Below the pieces are notes generated by a model that made no database searches, had not been told where the DNA came from, and saw only the letters and a list, made by a program, of their open reading frames with translations. Made by a program: the position numbers and the translations under genes. From the NCBI GenBank assembly GCA_017994615.1, contig JAGOKM010000002.1, positions 1-55,453 on the forward strand: a DNA stretch of 55,453 nucleotides. Direction: 5' to 3'. Shown here piece by piece: positions 1-8,560 of the stretch. Numbering within the stretch: position 1 is the stretch's first letter; every line of letters starts with the position of its first letter. Source of the DNA: Bacillota bacterium (GTDB lineage: Bacteria > Bacillota > DTU025 > MWDF01).

Positions 1-1166
1 TCCCTGATCATCCTGGCCAGCTCCCTGGTGGTCAGGACGAGGTCTACGTCCTTGAAGCCCGAGCTTGCCATCTCAAGCCTTTCGCATTCGAACTTCTTGG
101 CCGTGCATGGCATTATCGATACGCTGAATATCGAAGCGGGGTCTATACCGGCCTTTTGGGCATAGTAGGTCTTGGCTAGCGCCCCGAACATCTGCTGGGG
201 CGATTTGCACGTCGAAAGGTTGTCCAGGCAGTCGGCGTAGTTGTGCTCGCAGTACTTGATCCATCCCGGGCTGCAGGAAGTTATCATGGGGAGCTTCCCT
301 CCTGTAAGCGCCCTTCTGATGAGCTCGCTGCCCTCTTCGATTATCGTCAGGTCGGCAGTGAAGTCGGTGTCGAAGACCCTGTCGAAACCGAGCCTTCTTA
401 AGGCGGCAACCATCTTGCCGGTGACCAGCGACCCCGGCTCCATGCCGAACTCCTCCCCCAGAGCCACCCTCACAGCGGGCGCCGTCTGCACGACAACGTG
501 CTTGCCCGGGTCGTTTATCGCCTTCCACGCGTCGTAAGTGCAGTCCCTTTCACTGAGCGCCCCGGTGGGGCAGACGAGTATGCACTGACCGCACATGGCG
601 CAGGATGTGGTGTTCATGGGAAGCTCGAACTCGGGCGCCACCACCGTATCGAAGCCCCTGCCCTGCGTATTCACCGCGCCTACGCCCTGTATCTTCTGGC
701 ATGCGGCTATGCAGCGCCTGCACAGCACGCACTTGTCCGGGTCCCTTACTATCGAGTAGGTGGACCTGTCCTGTTCGTGATGGGACTTCTCGCCTTCGTA
801 GCGGATCTCCCTGATTCCCATCTCCTCGGCGAGCTTCTGCAGCTCGCAGCTTCCGTTCCTGACGCATTTGAGGCAGTCGTACGGGTGGTTGGATATTATC
901 AGCTCGACGACGGCTTTCCTCGCCTCTCTTACGGCAGGGGCGTTAGCCCTGACCTTCATGCCGGGTGACACTTTGGTTGTGCAGCTTGGAAGAAGTCCCC
1001 TCGCGCCTTCCACCTCAACCAGGCATACCCTGCATGCGCCGATCTCGTTCAGGTCCTTCATGTAGCACAGGGAGGGTATCTTAATCCCTGCGGCCCTGGC
1101 GGCCTCGATTATGGTTGTGCCTTCCTCTACCTGCACGGGCCTTCCGTCTATGCTTATCTCCACCAT
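1..1166 (-). CDS. hydA: [FeFe] hydrogenase catalytic subunit HydA, NADH-linked trimeric type (3' end outside window)
   Basis: This is the catalytic subunit of a cytoplasmic [FeFe] hydrogenase that interconverts protons and H2. About 388 residues are visible and the gene runs off the window. In order I read an N-terminal [2Fe-2S] domain (Cys34, 45, 48, 62), a His/Cys cluster motif HPYDCLKCVRNGSC, two [4Fe-4S] ferredoxin motifs (CVLCRRC near 147, CAMCGQC near 190), and the H-domain with TSCSPGW near 293 and MPCTAKK near 349. The Ser/Gly form of the first H-cluster motif is typical of HydABC-type enzymes. The ATG at 1166 has a GGAGGG site just upstream and lies 17 bases after hydB. The third H-cluster motif would lie beyond the window, so completeness cannot be judged. 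Confidence 0.95.
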   Translation of the reverse strand, partial: MVEISIDGRPVQVEEGTTIIEAARAAGIKIPSLCYMKDLNEIGACRVCLVEVEGARGLLPSCTTKVSPGMKVRANAPAVREARKAVVELIISNHPYDCLKCVRNGSCELQKLAEEMGIREIRYEGEKSHHEQDRSTYSIVRDPDKCVLCRRCIAACQKIQGVGAVNTQGRGFDTVVAPEFELPMNTTSCAMCGQCILVCPTGALSERDCTYDAWKAINDPGKHVVVQTAPAVRVALGEEFGMEPGSLVTGKMVAALRRLGFDRVFDTDFTADLTIIEEGSELIRRALTGGKLPMITSCSPGWIKYCEHNYADCLDNLSTCKSPQQMFGALAKTYYAQKAGIDPASIFSVSIMPCTAKKFECERLEMASSGFKDVDLVLTTRELARMIR

Positions 1167-1183
1167 GATTGACCCTCCCTTCC

Positions 1184-4100
1184 TCAGTCCTTGACGTCGC
1201 ACTGGAAGCACCTGGACGCTTCCAGCATGGCTGCTTCCCTGCAGAAGCCAAGCTCAACTTCGCTGAAGGACCTGACCCTGTCCTTCGGGGACAGCTCAGG
1301 CATCGAAACCCTCGGAGTCGGGTCTTCGATGACCTCACCTATGAGCTTCCTTTCCACAGGAACGTCCGCTGCCTTGTGCCACTCGCCGCCGATGGCCTTG
1401 TCGATTGCGATTGCCGCCTTCCTGCCTGCTCCGACGGCTGCGACCACGGTCCATGGGCCCGTCGCGCAGTCGCCGCCCGAATAGAGCCGTTGGACGCTAG
1501 TCTCGCCTGTCTGGGGGTCGGCTACGATTATCCCAGACTTCGTCGTGGCGAGCCCCTCGAACCCCGATGCGAAAGTCGCGTCAGGTGACTGCCCGACAGC
1601 TGAGATTACGCTGTCGAGCGTGAAATACGCCAGGCCGCCGTCCTTCTCCGGCCTCCTCCTGCCTGTTCTGTCGAAGGGGCCCAGGCGCATGGCGTCGCAT
1701 TTCAATACCAGCTTCGAGCCCTCTTTTTCTATCGAGGAAGGGGCCGTGAGGAAATGGAACCTGACGCCCTCATCCATTGCGGCCTTGACCTCCGCCTTGT
1801 CGGCGGGCATATCTTCCTGCAGCCTCCTGTAGATTATATGGACGCGGTCCGCACCCAGCCTCAAAGCAGTCCTTGCGGCATCTATGGCGCTGTTGCCGCC
1901 ACCTATCACAGCTACTTCCGCGCCTATATCCGGCTTTCCGCCCAATGCGACTTCCTTGAGGAAGCCCGTGGCGGGTATCACACCGGGCAGGTCTTCTCCC
2001 GGTACGCCCAGCTTCTGCTCTACGTGGGCGCCCACCGCTGCATAGACCGCATCATACCCTTCCATGAGGTCTTTGAGGGGGATGTCCTTGCCTATCCTTA
2101 CTCCCAGGCGGATGTCCACCCCTAGCGATTTTATGTTGTCTATTTCGCGCTGAAGGATGCCTTTTGGCAGCCTGTAAGTAGGTATGCCGACTGCCATCAT
2201 GCCCCCGGCGACGGGAAGCGCCTCGAAGACCGTGACAGCATGCCCTGCCTTTGCGAGGTAGTATGCGGCGGTGAGGCCCGACGGCCCGGCCCCGACGACC
2301 GCCACCTTCTTGCCGGTGGAAGGCAGCTTGTCCATCTCAAGCGGCACTGCGCCTTCGTAGTCCGCCGCGAAGCGCTTGAGGGACTTGATCGCTATAGCCT
2401 CGTCGGTGTCTCGCCTCCTGCAGTGGCTTTCGCACGGATGGTCGCATACCCTGCCGCAGATTGCCGGGAACGGGTTCGTGCGCCTGATGAGGGCCACGGC
2501 CTCGTCGAACCTGCCCTGCTTGATGAGGGCCACATAGCGCGGCACGTCCACGTCGGCCGGGCAGCTGTTCTTGCATGGCGCCTCGAACAGGCTGGCACAT
2601 ACGGAGGCTTCGCACCTGCCTTGCCCTATGTGCGCGTCGTATTCCGCGCGGAAGTTCCTGATGGTGGATTCCACGGGGTTGGGGGCAGTCTGGCCCAGGC
2701 CACAGAGCGAAGTGGACTTGATTATGTTGCCGAGCTCCAGCAGCAGCTCCACGTCGCCTTCCTTGCCCTTGCCCTTGGTGATTCGGTCCACTATCTCCAG
2801 CATGCGCTTCGTGCCGATTCTGCAAGGCGAGCACTTGCCGCACGATTCGTCCTGTATGAACGTCAGGAAGAACTTGGCCAGGTCTACCATGCAGGTGTCC
2901 TCGTCCATGACGATGAGGCCGCCTGAGCCCATTATCGTTCCGAGCTCCTTCAGGGTCTCGTAGTCGACAGGGGTGTTCAGGTGCTGGACCGGTATGCATC
3001 CGCCTGAAGGGCCTCCGGTCTGCGCCGCCTTGAACTTCTTTCCGCCGGGGATGCCTCCTCCGATGTCATATATTATGTCGCCGAGCGGGGTCCCCATCGG
3101 TATCTCGACGAGGCCCGTGTTCCTTATCTTGCCGGCAAGGGCGAACACCTTCGTCCCCTTGCTCTTCTCCGTGCCGATGGATGCGAACCACTCCCAGCCG
3201 TTGAGTATGATGGGGGCCACGTTGGCGTACGTCTCTACGTTGTTGAGCACAGTCGGCTTCCCCCAGAGCCCCTCCTGGGCCGGGAAAGGCGGCCTGGGCC
3301 TCGGCTCGCCCCTTTTGCCCTCCACCGAGGCAAGCAGCGCCGTCTCCTCCCCGCAGACGAAAGCCCCGGCGCCCACTCTTATCTCAAGGTCGAAGTCGAA
3401 TCCGCTGCCCTTTATGTCCTTGCCCAGCCAACCGTGAGCCTTGGCCTGTTCGAGGGCGTTGCCGAGGTTCGCTATGGCGAGAGGGTACTCGGCCCTGACG
3501 TAAACATAGCCGTGTGAGGCGCCCACTGCATAGGCTGCGATGGCCATGCCCTCTATGACCGAATGGGGGTCGCCTTCCAGGACGCTCCTGTCCATGAATG
3601 CGCCCGGGTCCCCCTCGTCGGCGTTGCAGACGACGTACTTTTCCGTGCCCGGCGCCTTGTAGGTGAACTCCCATTTCTGACCCGTCAGGAAGCCGGCGCC
3701 GCCCCTGCCCCTCAGGCCGGATGACTTCATGTCCTTGATTATCTGCTCGCGGTCCATGCCGCTTATGCACTTGAGGAGCGCCTTGTAGCCGTCGCGTTCC
3801 AGGTAGTCTTCGATCCTAAGAGGGTCGATCGTCCCGCAGTTTCTCAGCACTATGCGCTTCTGCCTGCTGAAGAAGGGGATGTCGGATACTGTGGGCAGCA
3901 ATGTGCCGGTCACAGGGTCCGTGTTCATCAGCCGTTCGACGGGCTTTCCGTCGATTATGTGGCTGCGGACTATCTCTGCGGCGTCTTCCGGCCGCACCTT
4001 CTGATAGAAAAAGCCCCCCGGCTGGACCATCACCGAAGGTCCCAGCCCGCAGGGGCCCATGCATCCTGTCACCGTGAGCTTGACTTGGTCTTCGATGCCG

Positions 4101-4204
4101 GATTCCAAAAGCTCCGATTCAATCTTATCCCGGATTTCCTTGCATCCCGAGGAAAGGCAACCGGCACCACCGCAGACGAGTATCTCATGCGCAAAGCCGG
4201 ACAT
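1184..4204 (-). CDS. hydB: HydB/NuoF-like flavoprotein fused to a GltD-like NADPH oxidoreductase domain
   Basis: This 1006-residue protein is the diaphorase subunit of the hydrogenase. It starts with a thioredoxin-like [2Fe-2S] domain (Cys11, 16, 48, 52). The NuoF core follows, with the FMN/NADH loop GLRGRGGAGF near 163, NADEGDPGAF near 190 and the [4Fe-4S] ligands CGKCSPC near 453 plus a later Cys near 500. From about residue 540 it continues into a GltD-type module: a Cys-rich cluster region (PCKNSCPADVDVP), a FAD-binding VVGAGPSG near 635, a second nucleotide-binding VIGGGNSAID near 766 and a terminal CFQC. Classical HydB has ferredoxin clusters instead of this tail. Stn-type transhydrogenases, which resemble HydABC, are known to link NAD, NADP and ferredoxin. 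Here a true hydrogenase subunit follows, so coupling of H2 to both nucleotides is possible. The ATG at 4204 has GGAGG upstream. Confidence 0.93.
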   Translation of the reverse strand: MSGFAHEILVCGGAGCLSSGCKEIRDKIESELLESGIEDQVKLTVTGCMGPCGLGPSVMVQPGGFFYQKVRPEDAAEIVRSHIIDGKPVERLMNTDPVTGTLLPTVSDIPFFSRQKRIVLRNCGTIDPLRIEDYLERDGYKALLKCISGMDREQIIKDMKSSGLRGRGGAGFLTGQKWEFTYKAPGTEKYVVCNADEGDPGAFMDRSVLEGDPHSVIEGMAIAAYAVGASHGYVYVRAEYPLAIANLGNALEQAKAHGWLGKDIKGSGFDFDLEIRVGAGAFVCGEETALLASVEGKRGEPRPRPPFPAQEGLWGKPTVLNNVETYANVAPIILNGWEWFASIGTEKSKGTKVFALAGKIRNTGLVEIPMGTPLGDIIYDIGGGIPGGKKFKAAQTGGPSGGCIPVQHLNTPVDYETLKELGTIMGSGGLIVMDEDTCMVDLAKFFLTFIQDESCGKCSPCRIGTKRMLEIVDRITKGKGKEGDVELLLELGNIIKSTSLCGLGQTAPNPVESTIRNFRAEYDAHIGQGRCEASVCASLFEAPCKNSCPADVDVPRYVALIKQGRFDEAVALIRRTNPFPAICGRVCDHPCESHCRRRDTDEAIAIKSLKRFAADYEGAVPLEMDKLPSTGKKVAVVGAGPSGLTAAYYLAKAGHAVTVFEALPVAGGMMAVGIPTYRLPKGILQREIDNIKSLGVDIRLGVRIGKDIPLKDLMEGYDAVYAAVGAHVEQKLGVPGEDLPGVIPATGFLKEVALGGKPDIGAEVAVIGGGNSAIDAARTALRLGADRVHIIYRRLQEDMPADKAEVKAAMDEGVRFHFLTAPSSIEKEGSKLVLKCDAMRLGPFDRTGRRRPEKDGGLAYFTLDSVISAVGQSPDATFASGFEGLATTKSGIIVADPQTGETSVQRLYSGGDCATGPWTVVAAVGAGRKAAIAIDKAIGGEWHKAADVPVERKLIGEVIEDPTPRVSMPELSPKDRVRSFSEVELGFCREAAMLEASRCFQCDVKD

Positions 4205-4222
4205 CTAAGCTACCTCCAATGC

Positions 4223-4714
4223 TCAATTGCTGGAATATCTCTCCAGGATGGGCTTTATCTTGTCGGGCTTTAGCCTGCCGTATGTCTGCCCGTCGAGGCT
4301 GATGACAGGGCCCAGCCCGCATGCTCCCATGCACCTTACGACGTTTATGCTGAACTTGCCGTCCTTCGACGTCTCCCCGGCCTTTATTCCGATCTCGTCC
4401 TGTATCTCGCTCAAGACCGAATCGGCGCCCCTTACGTAGCAGGCGGTGCCCAGGCAGACGCTTATCTCATGCTCTCCCTTGGGCTGTACAGAGAAAAGGG
4501 CATAGAAGGAGACTACGCTGTATACGTCGGCGATGGGGATTCCCAGGCCGTCCGCCACCTTCCTCTGGACCTCCATGGGCAGGTAGCCGATTACCTCCTG
4601 GGCCTCGTGCAGGCACTGTATGAGGGAGCCCCGATGGCCTTTGTGCCTGGATATCACCTCGTCAAGGGCCTTCCATTTCTCTTCGGTAATGCATGTGCAG
4701 TGTTCGCAAGCCAT
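4223..4714 (-). CDS. hydC: HydC/NuoE-like [2Fe-2S] subunit
   Basis: This 163-residue NuoE-like protein is the small electron-transfer subunit of the HydABC complex. The four-Cys thioredoxin-like [2Fe-2S] signature is visible as CLGTACYVRG followed by CMGACGLGP about 40 residues later. The helical N-terminal half (SLIQCLHEAQEVIGYLP) matches the family, and the length is normal. I chose the ATG at 4714 because an AAGGAGG site sits about 8 bases upstream. A TTG one codon earlier is possible but too close to the site. It is the first gene of the leftward operon, 18 bases ahead of hydB. A promoter and a Rex-like box lie upstream. Confidence 0.93.
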   Translation of the reverse strand: MACEHCTCITEEKWKALDEVISRHKGHRGSLIQCLHEAQEVIGYLPMEVQRKVADGLGIPIADVYSVVSFYALFSVQPKGEHEISVCLGTACYVRGADSVLSEIQDEIGIKAGETSKDGKFSINVVRCMGACGLGPVISLDGQTYGRLKPDKIKPILERYSSN

Positions 4715-4775
4715 CAAGATCCCTCCTTAATCGATCGTAGGACCATTGCCGTGTCTGCAATGCTGCCGGCGCAGA

Positions 4776-4793
4776 TAGTAATAAATTTCACAA
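4776..4793 (-). promoter_or_regulatory. Rex-like operator in the hyd leader
   Basis: On the minus strand this reads TTGTGAAATTTATTACTA. One half-site, TTGTGAA, is perfect against the known Rex consensus TTGTGAA-N4-TTCACAA, and the other half matches at 4 of 7 bases. It lies just downstream of the predicted -10 of the hyd promoter, where a repressor could block initiation. Rex senses the NADH/NAD ratio, so control of an NADH-linked hydrogenase would make sense. No rex gene is in the window. Confidence 0.4.
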
Positions 4794-4804
4794 TATTCAT
4801 AAGT

Positions 4805-4832
4805 ATTTTACTCCAAATTTGCCATATGGCAA
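4805..4832 (-). promoter_or_regulatory. Predicted sigma-70 promoter of hydCBA
   Basis: The minus strand shows TTGCCA (4832-4827), a 16-base spacer and TAAAAT (4810-4805). These elements lie in an AT-rich gap about 90 bases upstream of hydC, in the correct orientation. Confidence 0.55.
4819..4832. promoter_or_regulatory. 14-bp perfect palindrome over the hyd -35 element
   Basis: TTGCCATATGGCAA is a perfect inverted repeat that includes the predicted -35 hexamer of hydCBA. It could be an operator for an unknown dimeric regulator. I do not recognise the motif. Confidence 0.35.
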
Positions 4833-5342
4833 CTTAAATGCTTGTATCAATATTAGTGCAAAATTTCTCAATCTGTTCGACGGGCTTTCAATGCCTGATA
4901 GGAGGGCACAAGCTAACGAAGGCTAGCTGAAGCGCCATATGCATTGCATATTTTCCTGTGGGAAATAATGCCATGCGAGTTCCAGGGCAAATGGAAAACC
5001 CCGCTTCAGATGCGTGACGGGGAAGGGGGTTCAGCTGTTCTGGAATTCCAGCGCGGGCGTCCAGCAGGTATCGTTGTATATGGCGGTGAGACCGTAAGGC
5101 TGTATTTGTCGAGGCGCATGGCGTCGCCAATCCTCACATTGCCGACGGTCAGGTCTGCCTCGGCTTCCATCGAAGTCGAATATGAGGTCTCCGTCCTCGT
5201 CGAGCTCATAGAAGCTATCTAGGCCCAAGCCTACGCAACCCGCCTGTCATCGTAGCGGATATCCGGTTATATGCTCGCCATGAGCTGGCAAAAAGGGACA
5301 TGGATGAGGCGATACGAATCTATGCGTAATAACGGTTTGGAA
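4833..5342. other. Gap between hyd promoter and tocopherol-cyclase-like gene, no intact gene
   Basis: I see no intact gene here. The stretch holds the upstream side of the hyd promoter and a small broken coding remnant on the minus strand (about 5030-5240). The remainder lacks a convincing start, ribosome site or consistent codon use. Confidence 0.5.
5030..5240 (-). pseudogene. Possible frameshifted remnant of an unknown protein
   Basis: Protein-like sequence continues across frames. One frame gives a stretch containing SFYELDEDGDLIFDFDG, a second continues with ADLTVGNVRIGDAMRLDKYS, and the first frame resumes with LTAIYNDTCWTPALEF. Joining them needs at least two frameshifts. The acidic Asp/Gly-rich segment looks like real protein rather than a chance frame. 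I do not recognise a family. It lies just downstream (in the same direction) of the tocopherol-cyclase-like gene. Sequencing error is an alternative explanation. Confidence 0.3.
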
Positions 5343-6329
5343 TTACATGCGCCCTCTGAATATGTCTTTGATGATGTCGCCGCTTATCTCGAGGCCCGCG
5401 CACATGCTGGAGCCTTCGAATATGACCCTCTTCGAAGAATCAGCGAGCCTTACTTTAGCTTCGGCCGTGATGCTCTCCTTCATCTGCCTTGTCATCATGC
5501 CGTTCTTGGGGGCAAGGAGCACCCCAGCCTCTTCATAAGATGCCTCCACCTCAAGCGTATACCCCGGCTTGGTCACCAGGGCGCGCATGCTGGTCGCATC
5601 GAGTTCGATGGAACGGACCCTGGCCAGGTTGTAGGTGGCAAACAGGTGGACCTTGCCGTCGACCAGCAGGAGCGAGATCAATCCTGGGAACTGCCTTCCC
5701 AGCCATGGTATCCTCGCCAGCGAGAACATGAATGAGCTGCCCTGCCTTTCGAAATGGTTCGCCTGCATCCAGATCCATGCGTCGGGGAAGGAGGTGCCCC
5801 AGTCCTTCTCGATGTAACCCTCTCCGCCTGTGAAGTCCATGCTGTGCCCGGAGAAGTCCATACTGCCGTCGATGCTGTGGGTAATATTCACCACGCCGTG
5901 GTAGCATTCCATCCACGGCACCAGGGAAAACGGGCCCATGATGCCCGGAAACGGCCTTAGCTCGGGGAACCTTACGATATCCTTGAAACGAAGGTCGGCG
6001 GAAAGCGCATCCTCCCCGTCGTCGATTTCCAGGTGCATCAGGTCCCGGGTGAAGTGGTTGCTGCCTATGCGCACATCAAGGTCCTTCTCGGAGGCCTGAA
6101 ACTCGCCGGGGCCGAAGCGGAAGTAACGTACCTCGCCCGTAGTGGCGTTGATGAACTGGATGAAGGCATGAGCGTCATCCGGTTTCTCGCCGAGGGCGAT
6201 GCCCGGTATGACGGCAACGGCCGTACCTCGCTCGGAGTCGATTAGCTTGTAGTACCAGCCTTCGAAGTAACGCCACCTCCTGCCGCGCCCCTGGAATGCC
6301 TCAGGGTGCCAGATGCTCCTTCTTAACAT
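5343..6329 (-). CDS. Tocopherol-cyclase-like family protein
   Basis: This 328-residue protein carries the two hallmarks of the tocopherol cyclase-like family: FEGWYYKL near residue 22 and YIEKDWGTSFPDAW near 172. In plants and cyanobacteria the founding members close the chromanol ring of vitamin E. Homologues in anaerobic bacteria have no assigned reaction, and no other quinone or tocopherol gene is visible here, so I do not assign that activity. No signal peptide is evident. The ATG at 6329 follows GGAGG with about 6 bases of spacing. It appears monocistronic. Confidence 0.8.
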   Translation of the reverse strand: MLRRSIWHPEAFQGRGRRWRYFEGWYYKLIDSERGTAVAVIPGIALGEKPDDAHAFIQFINATTGEVRYFRFGPGEFQASEKDLDVRIGSNHFTRDLMHLEIDDGEDALSADLRFKDIVRFPELRPFPGIMGPFSLVPWMECYHGVVNITHSIDGSMDFSGHSMDFTGGEGYIEKDWGTSFPDAWIWMQANHFERQGSSFMFSLARIPWLGRQFPGLISLLLVDGKVHLFATYNLARVRSIELDATSMRALVTKPGYTLEVEASYEEAGVLLAPKNGMMTRQMKESITAEAKVRLADSSKRVIFEGSSMCAGLEISGDIIKDIFRGRM

Positions 6330-6505
6330 GGGTTACCTCCACTGCCCTTCGAATGCAGATATTCTATTATGTCCTGGCCCCTTATACAACAGGCAGGGAC
6401 AGGGCAGGGAAGGACGGCCATGAAGCCGGATGTGGCTCAGACAAGGCATGAGGGCAGGATATTGAAGCCAGCGCATATAATATCCATGATGACTGGAGGT
6501 GCGCC

Positions 6506-8521
6506 ATGCAAGAGGGAAGCATACTCAGGATTGACAGGGTGCTGTCATTCGCACTTGTTTCGGGGGCAGCTGCACTGCTCGCCCTTTTCGATGGAGGTAC
6601 GTCGGCCTATTTCTATATGGCAGCGTCAGTAGCCATGGCATTGGCTGCGCTTGTCTCGGAATCGGGCCTTTTGAGGGATGGCGCAGGGCAGAGTGCACGG
6701 TTCCCTGCCTTTTCGTTGCCGCTCGCCCTTTTTGCCGCGGTTTCTGCGTCGAGCTTCCTTTGGAGCTCAGATAAGGCTGCCACGCTGGACTCCATCCCCT
6801 TGGCCCTGCTATTCGCATGCTCTTTCTGGGCTGTGTCGAGGATGGTCCCGAAAGGCCGGCAAGCCACCGTCTTCACGGTCTTCTTCACTTCTGCCGTAGC
6901 CCTGGCGTATTCCCTGTTCAGCTGGGCAGCCGCCGGAAAGCAGGGGCCTTCGGCGCCGAGCTTCCCCTACCTGGACAACGAGGGCTTCGCAGTCGCGGCG
7001 CTCGCCGTGGCGGCATTTGCCATGGGGTTCATCGCGGACATCCTGCTCGAGGACAGGGGAAGGAGCCAGGAGGCCGCAAGGGCGGTACAGAAGGCCCTCG
7101 TCATCATTTCCGCGCTTGCCGCCCTGGTGTCGGTCTCTTCGGTATTCCTTTCCAGGTCGGCCTTCACGGCGGTCCTGCTCGTCATTTTGGCCCTCCTGGT
7201 CCCCACCGCCGCAAGGCCCGGCAGAAGGGCAAAAGCGCTGGCGATAACCTCGTCATGCCTGTTGGCAGGGGCGATCGCCGCCATCCTGATTTCGTTCATC
7301 AGGATCGGGGATGGGGCAGGGGCTTTGGAGGGCCTGGCTTTGAACGGCTTCGCCGGCAGGCTCGCCGACGAGCTCTACATGAGGGCGCAGCACTGGATAA
7401 TGGCTTTGAAGCTAGGGGCAAGAAGTCCTTTCGGAGGCTTCGGCCTCGGGACTTTCAAGGAGGCGATGCCGACGGTCTACAGGCCAGGCGCATTGCCGGC
7501 GACGGGCGATGCGCACAGCTTCCTTCTGGGCATGTTCGCCGAGACCGGCCTTGCGGGAGCGTTGCTGCTCGTCATCTTCATGGCCTCGGCAGTCCTTGCT
7601 TCGTTAAAGGGCGACGCAGGGCAGGGACCCCCTGTGATTGCGCTGTTCGCCCCGGTTGCGGCCCTGACCATGGCGATGTTCACAAGTCCCGTGCCGCCTG
7701 CAGTCCTGGCCGTCTTCTTCCTGCTGGCCGGACGGGCGTCCGGGGACTCCGTCGCAGGCAAGTCCGAGGGATTGAGGATGCACAGGTTGCTGCCTGCCGC
7801 CTCCATACTCATGATTGCGCTTCTGGCGGTTGCGACCTCCGTTTGGGGGATCTCGTTCATACCAGCCAAGCAGGAGGCCCTGCACCATGCCGGGCATGCG
7901 GGGGCCGAGGGCAGCGACGAGACGCTTGAAGAGAGCCTCGAAGACCTGCTGGCCTTGTCCCGCAGGAACCCCTACGACAAGGAGCTCCTGTTCGAGATAA
8001 CGGACACTAAGGCCAGGATGGCGGCGGCGTCGGACCCTAGGGACTATTCCGACGCATTGGAATCAGCGGACTTGATGATTGCTAGGCATCCCTTATACGC
8101 AGACGCCTATGCCCTGAGGGGAAGCATCAAGATGGCCCAGGGAGGCAGATGGCAGGACGACTACGAGAAGGCGGCGTCCCTGTCGGCGGGATCTGTGACG
8201 CCGCATCTCATGCTAATCAATTACGGACTCAAGGAGGACCTGAACCTGGCGGTGGCATACGCAGACAAGGCGCTTGAGGAGGAAGTTCAGCTGTTCTACA
8301 GGGCAGGCTCGGCCGACCTGGAAGGGGTGCTTGCGCTCACCAACCTGGTGGAGCTGGAGGCGAAGGCATATGTAGCTTACAGCCTGGCGGGAGACGAGGC
8401 AAAGGCTGCGTCCCGCGCGGAACGCCTTGTGCGCCTCTACGGCATGAACGAGGCCGTCGAAGGCCACGTCCACGGCATCCTGGAGAAATATGGGATGGAG
8501 GATCCCGTGCACGGGCTATGA
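6506..8521 (+). CDS. O-antigen ligase/polymerase-like membrane protein with C-terminal TPR-like region
   Basis: This 671-residue protein has about ten to twelve hydrophobic segments in its first 450 residues. A Wzy_C-type signature, RAQHWIMALKLGARSPFGG followed by GLGTF, lies near 293-316, and a later GDAHSFLLGMFAETG fits the large periplasmic loop of WaaL/Wzy proteins. After about residue 470 it becomes soluble, helical and Ala/Leu-rich, consistent with TPR-like repeats. The likely role is ligation or polymerisation of a surface glycan at the outer face of the inner membrane. The ATG at 6506 has GGAGGT upstream. It stands alone, with a GNAT gene converging on it. Confidence 0.78.
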   Translation: MQEGSILRIDRVLSFALVSGAAALLALFDGGTSAYFYMAASVAMALAALVSESGLLRDGAGQSARFPAFSLPLALFAAVSASSFLWSSDKAATLDSIPLALLFACSFWAVSRMVPKGRQATVFTVFFTSAVALAYSLFSWAAAGKQGPSAPSFPYLDNEGFAVAALAVAAFAMGFIADILLEDRGRSQEAARAVQKALVIISALAALVSVSSVFLSRSAFTAVLLVILALLVPTAARPGRRAKALAITSSCLLAGAIAAILISFIRIGDGAGALEGLALNGFAGRLADELYMRAQHWIMALKLGARSPFGGFGLGTFKEAMPTVYRPGALPATGDAHSFLLGMFAETGLAGALLLVIFMASAVLASLKGDAGQGPPVIALFAPVAALTMAMFTSPVPPAVLAVFFLLAGRASGDSVAGKSEGLRMHRLLPAASILMIALLAVATSVWGISFIPAKQEALHHAGHAGAEGSDETLEESLEDLLALSRRNPYDKELLFEITDTKARMAAASDPRDYSDALESADLMIARHPLYADAYALRGSIKMAQGGRWQDDYEKAASLSAGSVTPHLMLINYGLKEDLNLAVAYADKALEEEVQLFYRAGSADLEGVLALTNLVELEAKAYVAYSLAGDEAKAASRAERLVRLYGMNEAVEGHVHGILEKYGMEDPVHGL

Positions 8522-8539
8522 AGGTCGCAGAAGTCAGAA

Positions 8540-8559
8540 GGGGGCGTTTGGAGGCCCCC
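8540..8559. terminator. Convergent hairpin between ligase-like gene and GNAT gene
   Basis: GGGGGC and GCCCCC form a 6-bp GC stem around an 8-base loop, in the 39-base gap between two converging genes. There is no clear T tract on either side, so it is a weak terminator call. Confidence 0.4.
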
Positions 8560-8560
8560 C

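Noticed and set aside
6817-7929. Second long forward frame inside the O-antigen-ligase-like gene
   Set aside because: It is Arg/Gly/His-rich with no domain, and overlaps a membrane protein with the Wzy_C signature.
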